DNA of 55,754 bases from Candidatus Omnitrophota bacterium. GTDB taxonomy: Bacteria > Omnitrophota > Gorgyraeia > Aquiviventales > Aquiviventaceae. The translations under genes were made by a program, and so were the position numbers. The stretch lies in contig JAHFGX010000003.1 of the NCBI GenBank assembly GCA_023247215.1, positions 1 through 55,754 on the forward strand, read 5' to 3'. Positions 35,908 through 43,545 of the stretch are shown one piece after another. Position 1 is the stretch's first letter. The number at the start of each line of letters is the position of its first letter. The notes under the pieces were generated by a model, which saw nothing but the letters and a program-made list of their open reading frames with translations, did no database searches and had not been told where the DNA came from.

Positions 35908-36915
35908 ATGTCGTTGGTCAGCGTCATTGCGCTCAATTGGAATCGGAAGGAGTTGCTTCGCGAGTGTCTTGAGTCGCTCGAGCGTCAAACGTTTCGGGAT
36001 CTCGAGGTCATCGTTGTGGATAATGGGTCAACCGATGGCTCCGTCGAGTTGGTACGGCAGCGCTTTGCCTGGACGCGGCTCGTGTCGCTTCCGCACAACT
36101 GCGGGTTTTCTGGCGGGAACAATATCGGGATCCGTCATGCCACGGGCACCTATATCGCCCTGTTGAGCAACGATGTGGTGGCATCTCCTGGGTGGCTCAC
36201 GGCCCTCGTCTCCACGATTGAGAAGTATCCGGAGGTTGGGTTCTGTGCGTCAAGGATCCTCTTCTATGATCAGCCGGAGCTTCTGAACAGTACTGGGATT
36301 CTCTATTTTCCAACGGGGGAGGCAATTGATCGCGGGTGGATGCAAATGGATGGGCCTCAGTTTAGTCAACCTGATTACCCAATCGGGGCCTGTGCCGCCG
36401 CCGCCCTCTATCGGCGCGCGATGCTGGAGGAGATTGGTCTGTTTGATGAGGAGTTTTCACCTGCCTACTACGAAGACGTGGACTTAAGCCTTCGCGCCCA
36501 GCTCCGGGGCTATCGTTGTGCGTATGTACCCGCGGCGGTCGTCCACCATCGCTTTGCCTCCACCATGGGGTACCGATCGCCTGAGCATGTCTACTTATGC
36601 GAACGCAATCGCTGGTATGCCCTCATCAAGAACGTCCCATTGCGGACCCTCATCAAATACGGACGGGTGATCGTAACCATCGCCAGACGGCGGCGCGTTG
36701 ATCACGTTCGTGCAGGGGAAGGGAGACCATTTGTGTCGGGACAACTGGCCGCGTTGCGCAAGCTTCCTCTCATGATGAGGAAGCGACGAGAAATCCAGCG
36801 GCGTCGCACCATCTCCGCCCGAGAGTTTGAAGCGTTACTCACCGTTCAACCTCAACCACTGCCTTCTCAAGCGCGCGTTCCAGGTTCTGGCGGGCCTCAG
36901 CCGAATCAGGCTTGA
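35908..36915 (+). CDS. Glycosyltransferase family 2
   Basis: A 335-residue GT-A transferase: VSVIALNWNRKELLRECLESL, VVDNGSTDGSVELV (NDG region), HNCGFSGGNNIG, LLSNDVVASPGWL (DxD-like position) and ACAAAALYRRAMLEEIGLFDEEF with YYEDVDLSLRAQLRGY. ATG 35908 is taken; a TTG at 35890 is an in-frame alternative. The last ~25 residues (Pro/Gln-rich) are encoded within the converging TPR protein gene: a 77-base overlap, suggesting the original stop was lost. Confidence 0.85.
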   Translation: MSLVSVIALNWNRKELLRECLESLERQTFRDLEVIVVDNGSTDGSVELVRQRFAWTRLVSLPHNCGFSGGNNIGIRHATGTYIALLSNDVVASPGWLTALVSTIEKYPEVGFCASRILFYDQPELLNSTGILYFPTGEAIDRGWMQMDGPQFSQPDYPIGACAAAALYRRAMLEEIGLFDEEFSPAYYEDVDLSLRAQLRGYRCAYVPAAVVHHRFASTMGYRSPEHVYLCERNRWYALIKNVPLRTLIKYGRVIVTIARRRRVDHVRAGEGRPFVSGQLAALRKLPLMMRKRREIQRRRTISAREFEALLTVQPQPLPSQARVPGSGGPQPNQA

Positions 36916-38479
36916 GCCGGACGGCTTCGGAGAACTGCGTGGCGGCTTCTACGAAGCGGTGCTGCTCTGCCAGGAGGACGCCGAGGTTGTTGTGGGCGTT
37001 CGCCAAGTCAGGCTGAAGCCTGAGCGTCTCGGTGTAGTGTCTCATGGCTTCTTGGGTATTTCCTTGCAGCCCAAAGACCATCGCCAGGTTGTAGTACGGT
37101 TCGGGGGCCTCAGGGGAGAGCTGAATGGCGTAGGTCAGGTGGGCCACGGCCTCATCGAGTCTGCGCTCTCGAGCCAGCGCCTTCGCCAGGTTGATATGAG
37201 CGCGCGGGTTGTTAGGGCGCTTGGCCACCGTATCGCTCCAAATGGAAAGATTGCTGTGATAATCAGCGTTTCGAAGAGCCGTGGCCAATCCTAGCGCGGC
37301 CACGCTGCCGACGACTAGAGCCGCTGACAGCGCGTGCCGTCGGCGAGGGTGGCGAGGCAAGAAACGCATAGAGAGCTCATACATGCCCAGGACGATTCCC
37401 GTGAGAACCGCAGCGAGGGGTAGGTACATTCGATATTCAGAGATCAGATCCGCGAGGGGGATAACGCTGGACGTGGGGGCCAAGATCAGGAAGAACCAAA
37501 CCCCCAAGAAACTGAGCGGCCGGTGACGCCGCCATCCCCACGCCGTTAACAGCAACGCGCTGCCAACCAACGAAGCGGGAAGCGCAATCTCTCTCAAGCT
37601 TCTCGCCGCCGGCCAGACGTAATCGAAGCAGAGGGGGTGCGGCCAGAGGGCCAGGCGAACATAGTGCACGAGAATGCCAGGCTGGGTCATGGCGTACGAC
37701 AGCGGCGTAAGACCAGGGATGCCAAATCCTGCCGAAGGATTCGCCATGGGGTGGATCTGCCGCAGGAGCAGAGGCGGGAGACTGCAGGTCACGACCAAGC
37801 CAAGGTAGAGCGTTCCACGATGGCGGAGTGCCTCCATGGTTGATCGGGCCAGGAAGCAACGGTCATACAGCAGCACCATCAGCGGGGCGGTGATCATGAC
37901 GGGTTTGCTCCCCATGCCGAGTGCGCATGAGACGACGGCCGCCGCATACCATCCCCAGCGGTAGGTGGCACCGCTGCCTCGCAAGACGCAATACAGGGTC
38001 AGGAGGTAGAAGAGCCCCATAAGCGACTCCGCCCGTTGCGTGAGGTAGGTCACGCTCTGGGTCTGGAGGGGGTGGGCCACCCAGAGCAACGCCACCGCCA
38101 ACGCGAGCCACGGAGCCGCGTGTCCGTAGCGGGCCCGCAGGCGCTCGCTCAGGAATGTCCGTCGGACGAGGCCAAAGAGCGCCAGGGCCGTCAGGACATG
38201 GATCACCAGGTTGACGACGTGGTATCCCCACACGTTGAGGCCGCCGAGGGCGTCATTGAAGGCGAACGACAGCTCCACCGTCGGCCGATGCGTGCCAGTC
38301 AGGAGCCACCCCATCGGCCAGGGGTGGCGGACATTGGGATTGTCGCGGATGACATGGTAGTCATCGAAGATGAACGGACCGGAGAAGCTGTTGTGGTACG
38401 CGGCGAGGCCGGCGATGATGATGGCCCATCCCATCTCGCGAAGCGCGGCGCGTTTCCGCTGATGACCAGCCGCTTGCAT
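36839..38479 (-). CDS. TMTC-like GT-C membrane protein with C-terminal TPR repeats
   Basis: A 546-residue protein with about ten membrane segments and the signature of the TMTC / protein O-mannosyltransferase-like family: FIFDDYHVIRDNPNVR with paired aspartates in the first loop (about residues 36-51), HRPTVELSFAFNDALGGLN and YHVVNLVIHVLTALAL. The C-terminal ~125 residues form three to four TPRs (AHINLAKALARERRLDEA, PYYNLAMVFGLQGN, AHNNLGVLLAEQHRF). Eukaryotic TMTC proteins O-mannosylate cadherins; bacterial homologues are mostly unstudied. It may glycosylate exported proteins, with the pilins as possible targets; that is inference. It converges on and overlaps the GT2 gene. Confidence 0.75.
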   Translation of the reverse strand: MQAAGHQRKRAALREMGWAIIIAGLAAYHNSFSGPFIFDDYHVIRDNPNVRHPWPMGWLLTGTHRPTVELSFAFNDALGGLNVWGYHVVNLVIHVLTALALFGLVRRTFLSERLRARYGHAAPWLALAVALLWVAHPLQTQSVTYLTQRAESLMGLFYLLTLYCVLRGSGATYRWGWYAAAVVSCALGMGSKPVMITAPLMVLLYDRCFLARSTMEALRHRGTLYLGLVVTCSLPPLLLRQIHPMANPSAGFGIPGLTPLSYAMTQPGILVHYVRLALWPHPLCFDYVWPAARSLREIALPASLVGSALLLTAWGWRRHRPLSFLGVWFFLILAPTSSVIPLADLISEYRMYLPLAAVLTGIVLGMYELSMRFLPRHPRRRHALSAALVVGSVAALGLATALRNADYHSNLSIWSDTVAKRPNNPRAHINLAKALARERRLDEAVAHLTYAIQLSPEAPEPYYNLAMVFGLQGNTQEAMRHYTETLRLQPDLANAHNNLGVLLAEQHRFVEAATQFSEAVRLKPDSAEARQNLERALEKAVVEVER

Positions 38480-38522
38480 GGGGGCTAGTATACATGAACC
38501 GAACTCAAACGGGCATCAATGG

Positions 38523-38552
38523 TTGACAATCCCGCGCCGGCTCAGTTATACT
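38523..38552 (+). promoter_or_regulatory. Sigma-70 promoter of the pilus operon
   Basis: TTGACA at 38523-38528, an 18-base spacer and TATACT at 38547-38552. Transcription should start near 38559, just before the riboswitch-like leader. It is one of the best promoters in the window. Confidence 0.8.
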
Positions 38553-38600
38553 TTTTATTGTCAAAACTTAAACGTTGTTAGTGTTGGCCATTCAACTGGC

Positions 38601-38735
38601 GAAAAGGCTAACCTCAGCACGACAGGATGCTGGTCCCGCCCGCGGTGTGGCGTGGGGGTGGGATGCCGGAAGGCGGGGGCGCAAAGCTGCGGGTCTCTTG
38701 GGTAGACAGCCCAGCTACCGAACCAGTGCACGAGA
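38601..38735 (+). ncRNA. Putative GEMM-I (cyclic di-GMP-I type) riboswitch aptamer with enlarged P1b
   Basis: The 329-base gap 38480-38808 holds no gene. By hand alignment to the GEMM-I aptamer, conserved pieces appear in order: AAAAGGCTAACC at 38602-38613 (consensus aaGGCAAACC), GGGCGCAAAGC at 38677-38687 (consensus GGACGCAAAGC), GGGTCT at 38691-38696, and AGACAGCCCAGCTACCGAA at 38704-38722 (consensus AgAtAGCCgGGcTACCGAA). A GCC-GGAA-GGC hairpin at 38664-38673 provides a GNRA tetraloop. The three ligand-contact bases (G20, A47, C92 of the V. cholerae Vc2 RNA) align to G38607, A38684 and C38718; G at the first predicts c-di-GMP over cGAMP. The P1b arm is about 50-60 bases longer than usual, so the exact fold is uncertain. 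A terminator follows directly. Confidence 0.6.
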
Positions 38736-38771
38736 GACAGCCGAGCTGCGCACCAGGAGCCGGCTGTTTTT
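38736..38771 (+). terminator. Intrinsic terminator between riboswitch and pilus genes
   Basis: ACAGCCG at 38737-38743 pairs with CGGCTGT at 38761-38767, followed immediately by TTTT (TTTTT counting the last stem base). Located between the aptamer and the first ORF, it is placed to act as the expression platform for conditional read-through. Confidence 0.65.
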
Positions 38772-38808
38772 GCCGTCAAGGCAGGCAGAGGGAGGATGAC
38801 GACGTGAG

Positions 38809-39138
38809 ATGAGGCGCACAGGAGAACGGGGCATCGCGTTGGGGGTGGTCATTATTACCGCGGTCGTATTCTCGGTCGCGGCATTTGCGATTTTGACCTT
38901 GTCCATGGGTGGGGCGCAGCAAGCCGGATCATACGCCCGGCGGCTGAAGGCCCGCTACGCAGCCGAGGCGGGGCTGGTGTGGGCGACACAGCGCTTATGG
39001 GGGAACCCAACCTGGACGTCCTCAGCGGGCACGGATCTGGCCGTGGGCGGCATGAACGTGGACGTCACTCTGTCCGCGTGTCCGGCCCCGCCGGCCTCGT
39101 GCGACAACCGGCAACTGCAGGCGAAGGTGACGTATTGA
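38809..39138 (+). CDS. PilX-like minor pilin / membrane protein
   Basis: A 109-residue protein with a short basic start (MRRTGERG), then a hydrophobic helix (IALGVVIITAVVFSVAAFAILTLSMGG) and an A-G-S-Y-A-R-R-L-K-A-R-Y-A-A-E-A-G-L pattern. That tail (x-A-x-Y-x-A-E-A-G-x-x-x-A) is typical of PilX/GspK-type minor pilins, which sit at or near the pilus tip. It is shorter than PilX (about 170) and lacks an obvious second domain. GGGAGG lies 13 bases before the ATG. First gene after the riboswitch-like leader. Confidence 0.65.
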   Translation: MRRTGERGIALGVVIITAVVFSVAAFAILTLSMGGAQQAGSYARRLKARYAAEAGLVWATQRLWGNPTWTSSAGTDLAVGGMNVDVTLSACPAPPASCDNRQLQAKVTY

Positions 39139-39139
39139 G

Positions 39140-39565
39140 ATGGGGAGCTGCGTTCGCGGGTTTACCCTGATGGAGCTGCTGATCGTCGTGGTGCTGGTCG
39201 GCATTTTGGCTGCCGTCGGATATCCTGCGATGACCAAGGCGATGGAGCGAGCCTACTGGCGCGCGGCGCAGGATGTGCTCAAGACGATTTATGCGGGGGA
39301 GCGGACCTACTTTTTTGCGAATAACGCCTACTATAATGTGGATGAATCGGTTGCCGGCATGACGGAGTGGCGGAAAATCTACACGGATGATCCAAATCTT
39401 GGCTCTATTCCGGTCAAGTATTGCGTGACGGCTGCCGCGGCCACCACCTTTACCGCGTGGGCCTGCCGGAGTTCGACGGCTTGCAGTGCGGGATGCGGAG
39501 CAGAGAAGGGGATCTCCATCAACGAGGTCCGCACGATTGATACCAGCGATTGGCCAATGCCATGA
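39140..39565 (+). CDS. Type IV pilin-like protein (PilE/GspG-type N terminus)
   Basis: A 141-residue prepilin. Short leader MGSCVRG, then the prepilin peptidase site G|FTLMELLIVVVLVGILAAVGYP with the conserved glutamate at +5. The globular part contains a TYFFANNAYYNVDES segment and six cysteines toward the C terminus (CVTAAAA..., ACRSSTACSAGCG), which could form disulphides. It lies one base after the PilX-like gene and overlaps the region before the PilV-like start. Confidence 0.8.
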   Translation: MGSCVRGFTLMELLIVVVLVGILAAVGYPAMTKAMERAYWRAAQDVLKTIYAGERTYFFANNAYYNVDESVAGMTEWRKIYTDDPNLGSIPVKYCVTAAAATTFTAWACRSSTACSAGCGAEKGISINEVRTIDTSDWPMP

Positions 39566-39576
39566 GGGGGGACGGG

Positions 39577-39996
39577 ATGAGACAGGTGCAGCGAGGAATT
39601 ACCTTGATTGAAATCCTGGTGGCGGCGGTGATCGCCGCCGTGGTCGTCGGGGGCACGATGACGGCGTTCCTCAGTGCCACCAAAGTGTCCAAGGTCTCTT
39701 CCGAAGAGGTGGGGAGTGCGGCGTACGCCCAGCAAACGATCGAGCGGTTTCGAAATAAAATCGCTTGCCGCCAGAGCACGGAACTCGCCACCGACACGTG
39801 GTTTGACAGCGCCTGCGCTCCGGCGGCGCCTTCGGGGTTGCAAACCGACGGCGATATCAGCGGCTCCGGAATCCCAGGGGCCACGCGTCAGTATCAGGTG
39901 GTCGCGATGGATTGCAACGGGGATAGCGATGCACTCGATGGCATTGACGATTGCTTGCAGATGACTTCCACGGTCCACTGGACGCCGGCCCAATGA
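39577..39996 (+). CDS. PilV-like minor pilin
   Basis: A 139-residue prepilin-type protein: leader MRQVQRG, then ITLIEILVAAVIAAVVVGGTMTAFLSA, matching the class III signal with +5 glutamate. The ATG at 39577 is preceded by AGGGGGG at good spacing; ATG 39562, overlapping the previous stop, is an alternative. Cysteines in IACRQ, SACAP, MDCNG and DDCLQ suggest disulphides. Name is by similarity of length, position and helix, so PilV/GspI type is an inference. Confidence 0.7.
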   Translation: MRQVQRGITLIEILVAAVIAAVVVGGTMTAFLSATKVSKVSSEEVGSAAYAQQTIERFRNKIACRQSTELATDTWFDSACAPAAPSGLQTDGDISGSGIPGATRQYQVVAMDCNGDSDALDGIDDCLQMTSTVHWTPAQ

Positions 39997-40658
39997 CCCC
40001 CCGACACCTGATGCCAACCCACCCCCGCTTCTCAGACCGCGCGGGGTTGTCGCTCCTGGAGTTGTTGATTGCCGGGACCTTAGGGCTGGTGGTCATTCTC
40101 GCACTCAGCCAAACCGACGTGAGCCGGGTGCGGCTGGGCGACCGGATCAGTGAAGCCGTCTTCCGCCATGCCGATGCGCGCAGCGCCATCGGGCACGTGG
40201 TAAAGCGGCTGGAAGCCGCGGATCGCGTCATCTTGCTGGATGCCAGCAATGCCGCCTGCCAGTCGAGCTGCGTCTCCGTGCAACTTCGGATCCCTCCGAC
40301 TGATCCAACGCAGCTGGACACTGCGGCCAGTTATCAGTGGGTGCAGTATAAGCGGGATGCGACCAGCAACGAGCTTCGATATTACAGCCCCGCCTCCTCC
40401 TGTGCCATCGCGCTGAGCTTCAAGGATGTGACCGGTTTCACGCTCAGCTACGAGAACCAGAGCCCCGCACCGCCTGGTGGGGAACCGATGGGAGTCAGCG
40501 ACAGCAATCTGGTGCAAGTGAGCCTGGTTGCGACTGATCCGAAGACAGGCGACACGACGACCTTTCCAGCTTCGGTGACGATTCGGGGGGCTGGGTATAC
40601 CAATGTATCCAGCGGGTTGTCGGAAGCGGGTCCGCAGCCTCCGGCGCCGTGTTCGTAA
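39993..40658 (+). CDS. PilW-like minor pilin (GspJ-type)
   Basis: A 221-residue prepilin-type protein with leader ending DRAG and helix LSLLELLIAGTLGLVVILALSQ. The following length and the ...RISEAVFRHADARSAIGHVVKRLEAADRV segment resemble PilW/GspJ, the larger minor subunit of pseudopilus tips. ATG 39993 overlaps the previous stop (ATGA). With the three preceding genes it gives the minor-pilin set usually found as fimT/pilV/pilW/pilX. Confidence 0.7.
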   Translation: MTPRHLMPTHPRFSDRAGLSLLELLIAGTLGLVVILALSQTDVSRVRLGDRISEAVFRHADARSAIGHVVKRLEAADRVILLDASNAACQSSCVSVQLRIPPTDPTQLDTAASYQWVQYKRDATSNELRYYSPASSCAIALSFKDVTGFTLSYENQSPAPPGGEPMGVSDSNLVQVSLVATDPKTGDTTTFPASVTIRGAGYTNVSSGLSEAGPQPPAPCS

Positions 40659-40692
40659 CGCGACGATGAGATCAGCCTAAGGATATCTAGCC

Positions 40693-42369
40693 ATGGCGCG
40701 GCAGGGTGTCAGCTTGGTGATCAGGCCTGGAACGGTGGAAGTCATCCAGGCCGTCCAAGGCCTCCAGGGGATTCGCGTGACCCACGCGACCCGCGTGTCG
40801 GTGAAGGGATCTGACGATGCGCACATGGTGGAGGCCATCAGCACCGCCTTGGATCTGGCCCATGTCAAGACGCGAAGCGGGATTGGCGTCTGCCTGGCTG
40901 CGCAGGATGTCCTCCTCCGGTTCTTTACCATCCCGCTCCTGCCGAAACCGGAGTGGACCAATGCCATCCAGTTTGAAGCGCGCAAATATGTACCGTTCAA
41001 AACATCTGACTTGATTTGGTGTTATCAAGCGGTCGAGCAGCGGGCGGCCAGTCAATTGGCGGTGGTGTTCACGGCCATCCGCAAGGATGCGTTTGAGCGG
41101 CTGCAGGGGTGGCTCAGCCAAGCGGACGTTCAGGCGACCTTCATCGAAGGGCAGAGCTCCAGCTTGGCGCGGGCGGTTGCGAATGTCCAATCAGCGCGTT
41201 CCGCCGAAGTTGTTGCAGCCATTGATGTGGATGAGGCGGCTAGCGTCGCGCATGTGATCATCCTCAAGGGCGATTTGCTCTATCTGGCGCGCGACATTAA
41301 TTTGACAGCCCGGGCCGGGGGCGAGCCAGCGTTGATGGAGCCCTCGCCGGAGGCGGCTGCCCCCACGGTGGGAGAAGGAGCGGCAAGTTTTGACCAGGGA
41401 TCGGAGACAGAACGTGCGCCGGAGACGGCCTCCTCCAACGAAGACCATCGAGTGGAGCGGCTGCTGGGAGAGATCCGACTGTCCCTTGATTTCTTTGCGC
41501 GGGAGCATCCCGGCTTGGCATTATCTCGCGTGGTCCTGTTCGGGGATGCGCATACCGTGCAGCCCTGGAGTGTCTGGCTAAGCGAGCAGTTGCATTGCCC
41601 GGTTGAGGTCGGCGCGCTCCCCCTGGCAACGCCGCGCGGCCAATCCATGTCATTGGAGTATGCCTCTGCCTTAGGGACCATGCTGCGGCAGTTTAAGCCC
41701 GCGCCCACCCAATGCAACTTCTTGGTGTCAGCAAAATCAGTGGCTCCTCGCGTGACCGTGACGTTAAGCCGCGGCCTCAACCCGCAAGAGGCTCGGGTGA
41801 TCCTCAAAGCCATGACGAAGCCGCTGGCGATTCAGAGTGTTGTAGCCGCCATTGGGCTGGGTGTCCTCTGGTACGTCGTCCGGCAGAATGTGGCGACGGC
41901 GCACGCGCAGTTGGCGGCGGCCAAACAGCAACAACATGAGATGAAGTGGAAATTGGATGCTCGGAGCCAAGAGGAATTGGCGGCGCTCCAGCAACAAGCC
42001 CAGCAGCGGATCGGCGTCTTGAGGGGTCTGGTTGATGACCGGGTGATTGTCACCGAAAAACTGGACGCCCTCGCGCGCGCCTTGCCGGATGGCATTTGGT
42101 TGGAGGGATTCCGCTACGACAATCGTTTTCTGGATCAGACCAGAACCGAGACCTCGTTGACCATCCGGGGCGCATGTTTTCTGCCGGAAGAAAAGAGCAC
42201 GGAGTTGTCAGTTATTGGAGAGTTCACGAGCCGCGTCCGGCGCGATCCGAGGTTCTTCAACGGATTCACCAGCGCTCAGTTGGGAGAAATTTCCGTCAAG
42301 GAAGACAATCCGCGCTATACGTATCGAACGTTTAAGCTGAACTGCAGCAGCTCAGGGAAGCGACTCTAA
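40693..42369 (+). CDS. PilM-PilN fusion protein (GspL-like pilus/secretion assembly protein)
   Basis: A 558-residue protein. Residues 1 to about 350 resemble PilM, the actin-like cytoplasmic ring protein (GIGVCLAAQDVLLRFFTIPLLP, FEARKYVPFKTSDLIW, SLEYASALGTML near its end). A membrane segment follows (IQSVVAAIGLGVLWYVV, about residues 379-395), then a coiled coil rich in Q/A/E and a periplasmic ferredoxin-like PilN part (LPDGIWLEGFRYD, TSLTIRGACF). In type IV pilus systems PilM and PilN are separate; the fused order equals that of GspL in type II secretion. An Asp/Glu/Ala-rich linker lies at about 215-255. AAGGA precedes the ATG. Confidence 0.8.
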   Translation: MARQGVSLVIRPGTVEVIQAVQGLQGIRVTHATRVSVKGSDDAHMVEAISTALDLAHVKTRSGIGVCLAAQDVLLRFFTIPLLPKPEWTNAIQFEARKYVPFKTSDLIWCYQAVEQRAASQLAVVFTAIRKDAFERLQGWLSQADVQATFIEGQSSSLARAVANVQSARSAEVVAAIDVDEAASVAHVIILKGDLLYLARDINLTARAGGEPALMEPSPEAAAPTVGEGAASFDQGSETERAPETASSNEDHRVERLLGEIRLSLDFFAREHPGLALSRVVLFGDAHTVQPWSVWLSEQLHCPVEVGALPLATPRGQSMSLEYASALGTMLRQFKPAPTQCNFLVSAKSVAPRVTVTLSRGLNPQEARVILKAMTKPLAIQSVVAAIGLGVLWYVVRQNVATAHAQLAAAKQQQHEMKWKLDARSQEELAALQQQAQQRIGVLRGLVDDRVIVTEKLDALARALPDGIWLEGFRYDNRFLDQTRTETSLTIRGACFLPEEKSTELSVIGEFTSRVRRDPRFFNGFTSAQLGEISVKEDNPRYTYRTFKLNCSSSGKRL

Positions 42370-42385
42370 GGATGCTCACACCTAC

Positions 42386-42898
42386 ATGAACCCGGCGTTG
42401 ATTTCCGGCATCATTGTGCTTGCATTGGCCGCACGGGTAGGATACGTTAATATCTATCTCTCAGGGCAAGAGGAGGTTCGGCACGTTCGTGAAGAGCAGC
42501 ATCGGCTGGAGGAGTTTCAAAACTTGCGGCTGCAAGTGGCCTCGGCTCTCGACCGAGCAGAGCATCTTCGCACAAAATTTGGCCAGAAAGCCGAACCAGA
42601 TGGGCTAATGCAAGAAGTGGACCGATTAGCCCAGAAGGTAGGCGTTCAGTTGGGCAGAATCGGGCCAGAACAAACGCGGGAAGCCAGCGGGTTCCTGTAT
42701 CTGGCCATTTCCTTGGAGGTGACCTGCACGTATCACGAATTGGGCCGCTTTCTGAGCGAGATCGAAAGCTCTGACACCTTCTTTATCCGGGTGGATGAGC
42801 TGGATGTGTCCCGGATCGTCGATCCCCAGGGCTTGGCGGCGACCAAGCTGGTGCTTAGTACGCTGTATGTGCCGCCGTTACTCGAGCCGCAGGGTTGA
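42386..42898 (+). CDS. pilO: PilO-like inner-membrane assembly protein
   Basis: A 170-residue protein with an N-terminal membrane anchor (ISGIIVLALAARVGYVNIYL), a coiled coil (EEVRHVREEQHRLEEFQ) and a ferredoxin-like end with the PilO pattern YLAISLEVTCTYHELGRFLSEIES. PilO pairs with PilN and PilP in the inner-membrane alignment complex. It follows the PilMN gene by 16 bases and precedes the PilP-like gene by 2. Length is a little short for PilO (about 200). Confidence 0.75.
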   Translation: MNPALISGIIVLALAARVGYVNIYLSGQEEVRHVREEQHRLEEFQNLRLQVASALDRAEHLRTKFGQKAEPDGLMQEVDRLAQKVGVQLGRIGPEQTREASGFLYLAISLEVTCTYHELGRFLSEIESSDTFFIRVDELDVSRIVDPQGLAATKLVLSTLYVPPLLEPQG

Positions 42899-42900
42899 GC

Positions 42901-43545
42901 ATGGACCCGCAGCAAAAGGCGAAGTTGCAGAAGGTTGCCATGGTGCCGTTGGTTGGCGTGTTCGCCGTCGCGCTGTTGAATTCGCTTCGGAGCGCCGGCC
43001 TGCTGAGCAGGCCGCCCGCCGCTTCCCTCACCGCTGCGCCCGTCGTATCTGCGCCCACCGCGCCTGCCCCCACCGCGTCACGAACGCCTGCGCTGGAGAA
43101 AACGTCCGGGAAAGCCTCCGGGCCGCCCGCCGCGGCTGCCGCGAAGGTCGACGGCGATGCGGCGCGCATTCCCTATACGGCGGAAGCTGATGGGATCCGC
43201 GATCCTTTTGTGGATCTCCTGCCTTCCGACGCGCCGGTCGTCGCCGAAGTCCAGGCCCCTGCGCCCACTCCCGTGGTCTGGCCCACCGTGGTTCTTCAAG
43301 GCATTATCTGGGAAGCGAAGGCCCCTCACGTCATTATTGATGGCCAAATCTACCGTACAGGAGACACGGTGCAGGGCATGCGGGTTGTTTCTATTACTCG
43401 AACCGGAGTGACCGTGGAAATGCAAGGATCCAGGACCCAACTCATGATGTCCAACTCACAACCCCAGATGGCGTCTCCACAAGGGCAGGCGACCGGGCTG
43501 GCGTCGCCTTATCCGCCGTCTCGATTTCCCGGAGGTGAACGATGA
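42901..43545 (+). CDS. PilP/GspC-like protein
   Basis: A 214-residue protein with an N-terminal membrane segment (VAMVPLVGVFAVALLNSL), a Pro/Ala-rich periplasmic linker and a small C-terminal beta domain: DPFVDLLPS, WPTVVLQGIIWEAKAPHVIIDGQIYRTGDTVQGMRVVSIT. That G-I-x-W-x-x-x-x-P-x-x-I-I-D/N-x-x-x-Y-x-x-G-D-x-V pattern is the homology-region domain of PilP/GspC that contacts the secretin. ATG 42901 is preferred to TTG 42895. It overlaps the secretin gene by ATGA. Confidence 0.75.
   Translation: MDPQQKAKLQKVAMVPLVGVFAVALLNSLRSAGLLSRPPAASLTAAPVVSAPTAPAPTASRTPALEKTSGKASGPPAAAAAKVDGDAARIPYTAEADGIRDPFVDLLPSDAPVVAEVQAPAPTPVVWPTVVLQGIIWEAKAPHVIIDGQIYRTGDTVQGMRVVSITRTGVTVEMQGSRTQLMMSNSQPQMASPQGQATGLASPYPPSRFPGGER

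Noticed and set aside
38626..38690. Cobalamin-riboswitch-like strings (GGTCCCGCC, GGAAGGCGGG)
   Set aside because: The B12 box needs further conserved blocks that are missing, and the downstream genes are pilins, not cobalamin genes. The same bases fit the GEMM-like model better.
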